From Chitinophaga sp. Ak27 (GTDB taxonomy: Bacteria > Bacteroidota > Bacteroidia > Chitinophagales > Chitinophagaceae), in the NCBI RefSeq assembly GCF_012726295.1, contig NZ_JABAOB010000005.1, positions 124,001 through 188,000 of the forward strand: a stretch of DNA of 64,000 nucleotides, read 5' to 3'. The notes beneath the pieces are model-generated. The model was given only the letters and a program-made list of their open reading frames with translations, did not search any database and was not told the origin of the DNA. Position numbers and translations under genes: made by a program. Below are positions 1-7,995 of the stretch, in pieces (position 1 is the first letter of the stretch; each line of letters opens with the position of its first letter).

Positions 1-378
1 GTACTGCGCAAACCGCTGGGGCTTACCTTTTCAGATGAACAGCTGCAGAAAGAAATAAATGACATCTTTATTGCAGGTTTCACCACAGTGAATGATAAAG
101 AAATGATGGCAGGCTGCTGCATCCTCACACCCATCACTGAAGATACCGTACAACTCAGGCAGATGGCCGTTTCGCCGGCTTTGCAGGGTAGGGGAACTGG
201 CCGTGAAATTATCATGTTTGCAGAAACCTATGCACGTAACAACAACTTCGCTATACTTACCATGCATGCCCGCAAAGAGGCCATAGGCTTTTATCTGAAG
301 CTAAATTATAAAATCTGTGGAGAAGAATTTACAGAGGTGGGAATCCCACACTACGAAATGAGGAAAACGCTGAAATAA
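1..378 (+). CDS. GNAT family N-acetyltransferase, 5' truncated
   Basis: Reading frame 1 is open from the first base to the TAA at 376-378, so the gene begins upstream and about 125 C-terminal residues are visible. The segment MAVSPALQGRGTGREI is the GNAT acetyl-CoA pyrophosphate loop (Q/R-x-x-G-x-G/A), followed by the usual helix and a C-terminal strand with GFYLKLNY. This is an acyl-CoA-dependent N-acetyltransferase of the small ElaA/YjcF-like type. The substrate cannot be told. An internal GTG at 88 would remove the N-terminal strands and is not the start. The next gene follows after 58 bases. Confidence 0.85.
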   Translation, partial: VLRKPLGLTFSDEQLQKEINDIFIAGFTTVNDKEMMAGCCILTPITEDTVQLRQMAVSPALQGRGTGREIIMFAETYARNNNFAILTMHARKEAIGFYLKLNYKICGEEFTEVGIPHYEMRKTLK

Positions 379-436
379 TACTTTTTTTTCTTTTGCAACC
401 CATTGTAGAAGCCCTTTTGATTGTATTGTTATATTG

Positions 437-3400
437 ATGGATAAGCAATATGATAATAGACAGTATAGGAATCCTGTCGAAAAAGTTTGTAACCAAATCT
501 TTAATTATACAATGAGAAGCCATGTACTAGCCTGGTCGGGCCTGTGCTATGCCCTTTTCTGCTATACTTCCAGCAGCGCATACGCAAAACCCGAAGGGTA
601 CCTCACAGCCAGATCAGTACCGGCTGATACCACCGTTCCGGTAGTCATTAAGCCCGCTGCTGATACCAGTACCAAACCCAAACAGGATACCGCTACTCCG
701 GTAGTCATTAAACCTGCTGCAACAGATACCAGTAAACAGGATACCACCAGGAAACCCGCTACTGATACAACAAAACCCACTGCCAAACCTAAAGAGGATA
801 CTGGATTAATCCTCCCTCCGGACCCGGCCACCGCTAAAAGTGAAGTAGGTAAATTTCCGCTCAGCGGAACAGTGAAAGATGATAAAGGCACTCCCATTCC
901 CGGCGCAGTGATCCGGAATAAAACGGCAAAATTGAATGCACAGACCGATCCTACAGGTAATTATACCATCAAGGCAGCTGTTGGCGATACTATCTTGGTA
1001 ACTGCTCCCACCTTTGGCGAACAAACCATTCCCGTTGCCAAAAGAGGCGCGTTGGATATCAACATGGTGCCCTCCAGCGCCACTAAAAAAGTGCTGGGAG
1101 AAGTGGTAGTCACCGCCCTTGGCATTAAAAAGAATCCCCGCTCCGTAGGTTATGCCATACAGGAAGTGAGCGGAAGCGCTGTGCAGGAAGCTAAAGAAGT
1201 GAACTTTGTGAATGCGCTTTCCGGTAAAGTGCCAGGAGTACAAATCAGTACCAATACCGGCTCTATGGGAGGTTCCAGCAAAATTACCATCCGTGGGGTA
1301 AAATCCATCCTCGGCGATAACAACGCCTTCTTCATCCTGGATGGTGTCCCCATGATGAACAGCGTTACCAACCAGGGCGGACAACAAAACGGTGGCGGTG
1401 GCTACGACTACGGCAGCCCCCTCCAGGATATTAACCCGGAAGACATCGAAAATATATCTGTACTCAAAGGAGCAGCCGCTACTGCTTTATACGGCAGCCG
1501 CGGAGCCAACGGCGTACTCCTTATCACTACCAAAAAACGCCCGGACAGCGAAAAAGGCATTGGCGTTACCTACAGTCTCAACGCACAGGTGGACCAGGTA
1601 GCCGTTCTTCCCAAATACCAAAACCAATATGGTGGCGGTAGTGCGGGCAGCTTCGACACACTTTACTATAACCAACACCCTGAAGGATTCCTGAATGAAC
1701 AAAGTGCTACTTACGACGATAATAACGGGAAAGGCAGATACGACCTCCTCCCAAAATATGCAGTAGATGAATCCTGGGGCCCAAAATTGGATGGCCGCAA
1801 AATCCGCCCCTACTGGTCATGGGATAAAAACAAAAACAACCCGTTCTTCGGACAAACAGATACCTGGTCTCCACATCCAAACAACGTAAAAGACTTCTAT
1901 AGAACCGGCTTTACCCTTACTAACAATATCTCCCTCGCTGGTAGCAACGATAAAGGTGGATTCCGCCTGTCGTACGGCAACATGGACCAAAGCTTCGTAT
2001 TGCCAAATGCTACCAACAAGCGGAATAACCTCTCAGTAAACGGAAACTATGAAGTTACTAAAGGGGTAAGAGCTGTGGCCTCCATTAACTACACCTCTCT
2101 CCGCGTAAAAGGTCGCCCTGGTACCGGTTTCACCGGCCCCAACCCAACCTTGCAGTTTACAATGTATGGTCAGCGTCAACTCGATATTGAAAAAGAGAAG
2201 AGATACAAATACGATGATGGCTCCCAGATTACTTGGAACCGTAAAGCCTGGAATGATCCGGGTATATCCTCCAGCAATGGCCCATACTGGAACCGCTATA
2301 TGGATTATGAAACAGATAGCCGCAATAGGTTGTACGGCTACGCAGGTGTAGACATAGATGCCACTAAATGGCTGAGCTTCTCCGGCCGCGTATTCATGGA
2401 TGACTATAATACCCTGGAAGAAGAAAGAACCGCGCAGGACTATATACCAGGTACTTACATCAAACGCATCCGCACCTCCCGGGAAATGAACTACCAGGTA
2501 ACCGCCGATATCAAAAAAGATTTCGGAAAGGAATTCCAGCTCAACGCTACCGTGGGCGGTAATGTGATGCACAGGCTGTGGACTACCACCGGTGGCGCCA
2601 CCAACGGAGGCTTCATTATCAAGGATATTTATAACCTGAATAACTCTATTCAAACAGCTACGCCGATAGACGAATACTACGAAAAACAAATTAACTCCGT
2701 ATTCGCCACTGCCAACCTGGGATATAAAAACTTCCTGTTCCTCGACCTGACTGGTCGCAGCGACTGGACTTCCACCCTGCAAAAAGGCAATAACCAATAC
2801 TTTTACCCATCTGCCTCCCTGTCTTTCGTCTTTTCCGACCTGCTGAAAGAATGGAAATGGCTGTCATACGGTAAGTTAAGAGGTAGTGCCGCTGCAGTAG
2901 GTAACGATGCTGATCCGTACCATAGCTTTAACACATTCGACTATATACCTCCATTCGGAGGTAATCCCATTGGCCAGTTCAATGCTACCTATAACAATAT
3001 TGCATTGAAACCAGAACGTACCACGGAAGTGGAAACCGGTGTGGAACTGAAATTCCTGGATAATCGTGTCGGACTCGATCTCACTTACTACAGGCGCGTA
3101 ACCAAAGATCAGATCATCACCCTGCCCATTTCCGCGCCAAGCGGCTACCTGGGAGCCTACGTAAACGGAGGAAGTGTGGAAAACAAAGGGGTAGAAATTG
3201 GCTTAAACTTAAACCCAATCCGCCTGAAAGGTGGCTTCCGCTGGGATATCAACGCCAATATTGCGTTTAACCGCAACAAATTGCTGAACCTCAACATTCC
3301 GCAATACAACACCTCCCTGCCTGTCCTGACAATTGGTACCGATCGCCGTACCCAGAAAGTATCCGTGGTAGCAGAAGTAGGAGAGCCCCTGGGAACGCTC

Positions 3401-4024
3401 CGCGGTACAGATTACACCTACTTAAACGGGCAAAAAGTGGTAGACTCATTAGGTCGCTATGTGCCTTCCGCAATTCAGAATATCGGTAACGCCTATCCGG
3501 ACTATGTTGGAGGTATCACTAATACCTTCTCTTATAAAGGCTTCTACCTCTCTGCATTGGTCGACTTCCAGCATGGCGGCAAATTCTTCTCTTACACCAA
3601 CCTGTATGGAGAAAAATCAGGTTTGCTGGAAAGCACAGTAGCCAACAACATCCGCGAAACAGGTATCACCGTACCTGGTGTTACAGCAGATGGAAAACCT
3701 AATCAAACCAATATCTCTGCACAAGACCACTTCCAGTATAATGGAGGAAATGCCATCAGTACAGCCAATTTGTATGATGCCAGTTATATCTACCTGAGAG
3801 AAGCCAAACTGGGTTATAACCTGCCGGAATCCTGGTATAAAAAAATCGGGGCACAAAACGTACGGGTATCCCTCTATGGTCGTAACCTGTGGTTGATCAA
3901 GTCCAATGCACCTAATGTGGATCCATCCAACATCCTCAATTCTGCCTCTAATATCCAGGGGATTGAAGGTGGTGCATTGCCTTCCCTCCGCTCTTATGGT
4001 ATAAACCTGAATGTATCATTCTAA
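437..4024 (+). CDS. SusC/RagA family TonB-linked outer membrane receptor
   Basis: 1195 residues from the ATG at 437. An alternative ATG at 512 gives a clean signal peptide that ends near SSSAYA, so the start is uncertain. After the signal comes a Thr/Pro/Lys/Asp-rich linker (about residues 55-130) with an imperfect 20-residue repeat containing PVVIKPAA. A short carboxypeptidase-regulatory-like domain (FPLSGTVKDDKG) follows, then the switch strand GEVVVTALGIKKN, the TonB plug (SGKVPGVQIS, TIRGVKS, FFILDGVPM) and a 22-strand-type barrel ending in the aromatic terminus INLNVSF. SusC proteins import oligomers with a SusD lipoprotein lid, and susD follows 5 bases later. There is no glycosidase, peptidase or sigma/anti-sigma pair next to it, so the substrate is unknown. 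A TTCTTTTG at 388-395 resembles a Bacteroidetes -7 box with one mismatch. Confidence 0.96.
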   Translation: MDKQYDNRQYRNPVEKVCNQIFNYTMRSHVLAWSGLCYALFCYTSSSAYAKPEGYLTARSVPADTTVPVVIKPAADTSTKPKQDTATPVVIKPAATDTSKQDTTRKPATDTTKPTAKPKEDTGLILPPDPATAKSEVGKFPLSGTVKDDKGTPIPGAVIRNKTAKLNAQTDPTGNYTIKAAVGDTILVTAPTFGEQTIPVAKRGALDINMVPSSATKKVLGEVVVTALGIKKNPRSVGYAIQEVSGSAVQEAKEVNFVNALSGKVPGVQISTNTGSMGGSSKITIRGVKSILGDNNAFFILDGVPMMNSVTNQGGQQNGGGGYDYGSPLQDINPEDIENISVLKGAAATALYGSRGANGVLLITTKKRPDSEKGIGVTYSLNAQVDQVAVLPKYQNQYGGGSAGSFDTLYYNQHPEGFLNEQSATYDDNNGKGRYDLLPKYAVDESWGPKLDGRKIRPYWSWDKNKNNPFFGQTDTWSPHPNNVKDFYRTGFTLTNNISLAGSNDKGGFRLSYGNMDQSFVLPNATNKRNNLSVNGNYEVTKGVRAVASINYTSLRVKGRPGTGFTGPNPTLQFTMYGQRQLDIEKEKRYKYDDGSQITWNRKAWNDPGISSSNGPYWNRYMDYETDSRNRLYGYAGVDIDATKWLSFSGRVFMDDYNTLEEERTAQDYIPGTYIKRIRTSREMNYQVTADIKKDFGKEFQLNATVGGNVMHRLWTTTGGATNGGFIIKDIYNLNNSIQTATPIDEYYEKQINSVFATANLGYKNFLFLDLTGRSDWTSTLQKGNNQYFYPSASLSFVFSDLLKEWKWLSYGKLRGSAAAVGNDADPYHSFNTFDYIPPFGGNPIGQFNATYNNIALKPERTTEVETGVELKFLDNRVGLDLTYYRRVTKDQIITLPISAPSGYLGAYVNGGSVENKGVEIGLNLNPIRLKGGFRWDINANIAFNRNKLLNLNIPQYNTSLPVLTIGTDRRTQKVSVVAEVGEPLGTLRGTDYTYLNGQKVVDSLGRYVPSAIQNIGNAYPDYVGGITNTFSYKGFYLSALVDFQHGGKFFSYTNLYGEKSGLLESTVANNIRETGITVPGVTADGKPNQTNISAQDHFQYNGGNAISTANLYDASYIYLREAKLGYNLPESWYKKIGAQNVRVSLYGRNLWLIKSNAPNVDPSNILNSASNIQGIEGGALPSLRSYGINLNVSF
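625..790 (+). repeat. 60-bp imperfect tandem repeat in the susC linker
   Basis: CCGGTAGTCATTAA occurs at 638 and again at 698, exactly 60 bp apart, with GCTGC and GATACCAGTA echoes after each copy. The repeat codes for 20-residue units rich in Thr, Asp, Lys and Pro and lies between the signal peptide and the plug-side domain. Confidence 0.8.
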
Positions 4025-4029
4025 ATTTT

Positions 4030-5529
4030 ATGAAGATGACTAAGACGATTTTGAAATATAGTGGTGCATTACTGTTGACAGTCTCCCTGGCCATCTCCGG
4101 TTGTAAAAAACTGGACGATATGAACCGGGATCCCACCAAACCAAGCACCACACAGCCACAATACTTATTAACCGGGGCACAGAAATCGGCCATGGACGTA
4201 CTCTACAGCGGTTTGCAGAATGGCTTTATTGGTATGCACTATGCACAATACTGGTCTGGCAATGCCAGGGTGGTCGATAGCCAATACCAGCTGGATGAGG
4301 GTAACAACGGTACCTTCTGGAATAACCTTTACAGGATATCGCTGCACGACCTCGATGCATTGATCAATATGAATAAGCCCAAGCTCAATGAACCGGGCGT
4401 AGCCAATCAAACTGCCATAGCACATATTATGCGCGCCTGGATCTTCCAGATATTGGCAGATACCTACGGTAATATCCCTTATTCACAGGCATTCCAGAAT
4501 ACTACCAACATCGCGCCCGCATATGATGATGCAAAAACAGTATATAATTCCCTGATAGATATCCTCCAGGCACAGATAAAAGTGCTGGATGCTACTCAGA
4601 CAAGTTTTAATACGGGAGATATTATCTATAAAGGAGATGTAGAAAGCTGGAAAAGGCTGGGACATTCACTCCTGTTGCGCCTGGCAATCCGGATGGCAGA
4701 TGCCGATCCACAAAAGGCGAAGGCAATTATTGAAGCCAACTACCAACAGGCCATCAGTTCCAATGATCAGTCGGCTCAATTCCAGTACCTGGCCGATGTT
4801 CCCAACAGGTATCCACAAAATGATGTAGATCGCCCTATCATCGATTTCGCGGTAAGCACCACCTTACTGGACTATATGAATAGCCTGAATGATCCCCGCC
4901 TGCCAATATATGCAAGGCCTACCGCAGATGGCAACGTGTTCAGGGGATTACCCTATGGATGGGCCACTTCTGATCCGGACCATAAAGGAGATACCTATTA
5001 CTCAGCTCCAGGCAAAAAAGTGTATAGCGCTACCATGCCCGGTATCCTGATGAGCTATGCGGAAGTGGAGTTCATCCTGGCCGAAGCCGCAGCCCGGGGC
5101 ATGAATGTAGGCGATGCTGCTACTCACTATACAAATGGTATCAAAGCATCTATGACCTGGTGGCGCGACATTACCTCAAGCGCGTCTACCATTACAGATA
5201 CAGCGATCGATGAATATATCGCCAAAGTGCCTTATGTGGCTGCAGACTGGCGTAATGTAATAGGTACCCAGAAATGGTTGGCCCTCTACCCGCAAGGATT
5301 CCAGGCATGGTTTGAAAGAACCAGGCTGAAATTCAAAAAACCAGGTGGAGCACCATTGTTTATGGCACCTAAATCAGGTGTGCTGGATAATAGTGTGAAA
5401 GACGGTGTACCATACCGCTTAACCTATCCTATTACCGAACAATCACAAAACACAGCCAATTACAATTCAGCTGCCACTGCCATAGGCGGCGATTTCAAAG
5501 GCACCAAACTGTGGTACAATAAATTCTGA
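4030..5529 (+). CDS. SusD/RagB family outer membrane lipoprotein
   Basis: 499 residues starting 5 bases after susC, so the two are clearly one operon. The N-terminus is a lipoprotein signal with lipobox ISGC (Cys25). The motif MNRDPTKPSTTQPQYLLTGAQ and the later MSYAEVEFILAEAAARG are typical of the SusD-like TPR fold, in the subgroup annotated as SusD-like 2. The protein should form the surface lid that captures substrate for the SusC channel. The length is normal and no part is missing. A strong terminator follows at 5566. Confidence 0.95.
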   Translation: MKMTKTILKYSGALLLTVSLAISGCKKLDDMNRDPTKPSTTQPQYLLTGAQKSAMDVLYSGLQNGFIGMHYAQYWSGNARVVDSQYQLDEGNNGTFWNNLYRISLHDLDALINMNKPKLNEPGVANQTAIAHIMRAWIFQILADTYGNIPYSQAFQNTTNIAPAYDDAKTVYNSLIDILQAQIKVLDATQTSFNTGDIIYKGDVESWKRLGHSLLLRLAIRMADADPQKAKAIIEANYQQAISSNDQSAQFQYLADVPNRYPQNDVDRPIIDFAVSTTLLDYMNSLNDPRLPIYARPTADGNVFRGLPYGWATSDPDHKGDTYYSAPGKKVYSATMPGILMSYAEVEFILAEAAARGMNVGDAATHYTNGIKASMTWWRDITSSASTITDTAIDEYIAKVPYVAADWRNVIGTQKWLALYPQGFQAWFERTRLKFKKPGGAPLFMAPKSGVLDNSVKDGVPYRLTYPITEQSQNTANYNSAATAIGGDFKGTKLWYNKF

Positions 5530-5565
5530 TACAACAATCAACTATAGCTAAACAACAATCTGCCG

Positions 5566-5593
5566 GCGCCTGCATCTGCGGGCGCTTTTTTTT
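5566..5593 (+). terminator. Rho-independent terminator of susCD
   Basis: GCGCCTGC pairs with GCGGGCGC (one G-T pair) around the loop ATCT, and nine T follow. It lies 37 bases after the susD stop. Confidence 0.9.
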
Positions 5594-5637
5594 AACCCCG
5601 ATTAACTATCTTTAACCCCAACCTATATTCGACATTT

Positions 5638-6354
5638 ATGAGGAAACTACTGCTGGCAGCAGCCTTAATGGCTATTGCTCAATTAACGTTTGCGCAAAGC
5701 ACTACACACGCTTACCAACATTGGTATACTTATTTTGGCACCGCTAAGTTGAATAACAAATGGGCCATCCCATTTGATGTACAACTTCGTATCAGGGATG
5801 GTATCAGCAACAAAGGCCAATTATTGATGCGCGGCGGACTACAATATTCGCTCACCAAACAGGATCATATTTTATTAGGCTATGCCTTCGTTCCTACCTA
5901 CAACGGGGTAAGCAACACCTGGCTTCCGGAACAACGCATCTTCGAACAATACATTCATAAGGAGAAAAAATTAGATATGACACACCGGCTAAGGCTGGAA
6001 CAACGCTGGGTAGCCCAACCTTCCCAACCCGGCCATCCGGATGCCATCGGCGACTGGAAATATGGTAATCGCTTCCGCTATTTCAATCGCACCCAGTTAG
6101 GCATTAAACATAAAAAAGAAAACACGCCCTTCTATGTAGCACTCCAGGACGAAATCTTTCTGAACCTCTGGGGAAATGATATCAGTAACCTGCTTTTTGA
6201 CCAAAACCGCTTCCTGGCCGCATTTGGCTATCAATTCAATACAAAGCTAAAGGCAGACATCGGGTATATGAATCAATTAGTGCAGGTGGCATCCGGAGCT
6301 AAGACAATGAATCATATCCTGCACTTCAGTGTATTTCAAACAATAGATTTTTAG
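5638..6354 (+). CDS. DUF2490 outer membrane protein
   Basis: 238 residues with a signal peptide ending near LTFAQ. Alternating amphipathic strands, the motif HRLRLEQRW, the segment RYFNRTQLGI and a C-terminal Phe match the DUF2490 family of predicted 10- to 12-stranded outer membrane barrels common in Bacteroidota. The function of the family is unknown. It follows the susCD terminator, so it is a separate transcript, and the next gene converges on it with 72 bases between stops. Confidence 0.85.
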   Translation: MRKLLLAAALMAIAQLTFAQSTTHAYQHWYTYFGTAKLNNKWAIPFDVQLRIRDGISNKGQLLMRGGLQYSLTKQDHILLGYAFVPTYNGVSNTWLPEQRIFEQYIHKEKKLDMTHRLRLEQRWVAQPSQPGHPDAIGDWKYGNRFRYFNRTQLGIKHKKENTPFYVALQDEIFLNLWGNDISNLLFDQNRFLAAFGYQFNTKLKADIGYMNQLVQVASGAKTMNHILHFSVFQTIDF

Positions 6355-6426
6355 GGCGAAGGCTGCTGGCAACAGTCTTCCCGGTATTCCGAGACCAATC
6401 CCCGTATGTTCAGCAGGAAACGGTAT

Positions 6427-6915
6427 TTATTTATAGTGGTTGAACTTTTCCTTCAACACATCAGCAAAATTCTTATATGCTTCTTCTGTCTTAAAGGCAC
6501 TGGTAGGAATGAGAAAGAAAGTTTTTTTATCCCGGTATAAAAAGAAGAATTTCTTGGTTTCTACTACCTGGGAAAAATTACTCCAGCTGATGGCCCGCTG
6601 ATGATCGCTTCCCCGGGTGGAGATCAGGATGCCTTCATCAGAATACTTCAGTTGGATACTATCCTTAAATGTAGCGGCTTTATTATAGATGGAAACGGGT
6701 AGGAGATACCAGAATACCCAGCCTAAAACCAGTACCATTAACACGATACCAGTAAGCGCCCCGGGCGTTACCACCTTAAAGAAAAAACCTGTCAGGGTGG
6801 CTAATAGCAATATAATAAGTGTATTGCGGAAGACTTTTATCTCTCCCCTTTGCGTAAAATGATAGCGCAATGCATGTAACACTTCTCCCTTGTCATAACT
6901 GAACTCTAAATGCAT
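6427..6915 (-). CDS. YcxB-like membrane protein
   Basis: 162 residues. Two membrane segments at about residues 30-50 and 53-73 are followed by a cytoplasmic domain with QLKYSDEGILIST, ISWSNFSQVVETKKFFFLY and FFLIPTSAF, which is the YcxB-like C-terminal pattern (PH-like fold). The function of the family is not established. It starts 21 bases after the stop of the upstream minus-strand gene, so the two are probably co-transcribed. Confidence 0.75.
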   Translation of the reverse strand: MHLEFSYDKGEVLHALRYHFTQRGEIKVFRNTLIILLLATLTGFFFKVVTPGALTGIVLMVLVLGWVFWYLLPVSIYNKAATFKDSIQLKYSDEGILISTRGSDHQRAISWSNFSQVVETKKFFFLYRDKKTFFLIPTSAFKTEEAYKNFADVLKEKFNHYK

Positions 6916-6936
6916 GCTGGCCTGGCAAAACGAATT

Positions 6937-7437
6937 TTATCTATTAACTGAAATCGACATAGGATTATCCATTTCATCACGCACAGTAACAGGTGCTTCT
7001 TTCTTCCGGTTGCGTTTTACGTTAGATAGGTCGTCTTCGCCAAAACCTGGGAAGTTCTTCTTGATGAATAGAAAGTATTGCTGTAAGGTCTTTGGATCCA
7101 CTTTAAATGGAAACGCCAACTCCTTACCACTTCCTTTCAGGAAGTCGTTTGTATTTAATTTGGTTTCGTTTTGTAAATACCACTTGTATAAATCCACAAT
7201 AGCTTTTTCCAACTCTGCTTCATCCACTTTTTCTGCTGTCTCTACCCGTGGAAACATTAACACAAACTCTTCTACCCGTACAGGCTTTGTATTATTTGTG
7301 TTTTTGGAATTATTACGGTTATCGTTGTTATCACCGTTTTTATCTCCATTATTATCCCCGTTCTTGAAACCAGTGCTGGCATTTGCTGATGTGGCTGCGG
7401 CCAAGATAACCAACAGCATTAACAACAGCTTTTTCAT
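6937..7437 (-). CDS. Secreted protein with Asn/Asp/Gly-rich linker
   Basis: 166 residues. A signal peptide ends near TSANA, followed by a low-complexity stretch (residues 22-50) built from NGDNNGDK-type repeats, then a folded domain with AIVDLYKWYLQN, PFKVDPKTLQQYFLF and KKNFPGFGEDD. The YKWYL/FKVD pattern is reminiscent of DUF3828-type periplasmic domains, but I would not assign it firmly. It is the first gene of a two-gene operon with the YcxB-like protein. The short leader is extremely AT-rich. Confidence 0.6.
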   Translation of the reverse strand: MKKLLLMLLVILAAATSANASTGFKNGDNNGDKNGDNNDNRNNSKNTNNTKPVRVEEFVLMFPRVETAEKVDEAELEKAIVDLYKWYLQNETKLNTNDFLKGSGKELAFPFKVDPKTLQQYFLFIKKNFPGFGEDDLSNVKRNRKKEAPVTVRDEMDNPMSISVNR

Positions 7438-7518
7438 AAGGTGTCAAATTTTCGAGTCTAAAAATACAATTATATTTTGAGATTTCTAGTAGATTATAAA
7501 ATATGCGTAAAAACCCTG

Positions 7519-7552
7519 AAAAAACAAAAGCAATGGACGAACCATTGCTTTC
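7519..7552 (-). terminator. Orphan terminator, possibly of a small RNA
   Basis: Read on the minus strand, AAAGCAATGG and CCATTGCTTT form a perfect 10-bp stem around TTCGT, followed by TGTTTTTT. The nearest upstream minus-strand gene, nrdJ, ends 444 bases away and has its own hairpin at 7857. A TATATTTG (-7-like) element sits at 7644-7651 on the same strand. Confidence 0.75.
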
Positions 7553-7856
7553 GAGAGTCATTTACAGTGCATGAAGAGTCATGCGGTGTAGGAATATTTG
7601 GTTTTTCATAGGACAGTAACCATAATAAAAATTAATACAATAACAAATATAATAAAATTATATCGTGACTGAGAGAAAAGAATAAATATTAGAAAAAATC
7701 AAATATTTCATCTCATAATTATAAAACACGCAATAAAAGAAGCTTTTTCAGAAAAATTTCAAATGAGAAAAAATAAAGGAAGAGATAAAGCTAAGGGCTA
7801 AAACCTAAAAAATAACGGTGGAGATTAACAAAAGGATCAGCTTTGAGAAAATAGTA

Positions 7857-7878
7857 AGGGCGCCTAGAAAAGCGCCCT
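7857..7878 (-). terminator. Hairpin downstream of nrdJ
   Basis: AGGGCGC and GCGCCCT form a perfect 7-bp stem with an 8-base loop, 118 bases past the nrdJ stop. On the minus strand it is followed by TACTATTTTC, a weak T tract, so terminator activity is plausible but not certain. Confidence 0.6.
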
Positions 7879-7995
7879 CAATTTGTTACTATCCTATGAA
7901 AACCCTATTTGAATACAAAGATAAAGGCATGTTATTTTTCTTTGAAATTTTAGAGGCACAATAACATATCATTAACAAGAAGTTATAACATTCAA

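Larger units (their letters stand above)
7438..7995. other. AT-rich intergenic region, 558 bases
   Basis: No convincing coding frame was seen on either strand. It holds two hairpins described separately (7519-7552 and 7857-7878) and the presumed promoter of the secreted protein gene that starts at 7437. A small inverted repeat GCATG/CATGC sits near 7570. The rest is A/T-rich with no recognisable family. Confidence 0.7.

Noticed and set aside
806..1387. Minus-strand frame of 193 codons inside susC
   Set aside because: It is antisense to a strong susC reading with conserved plug motifs and shows no motif of its own.
5566..6354. DUF2490 gene as part of the susCD operon
   Set aside because: A strong terminator separates them, so a shared transcript is unlikely.
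6914..7480. Long plus-strand frame over the secreted protein and YcxB genes
   Set aside because: It is the reverse-strand shadow of two genes that have a signal peptide and recognisable domains; the frame itself is Ser/Phe-rich with no family features.
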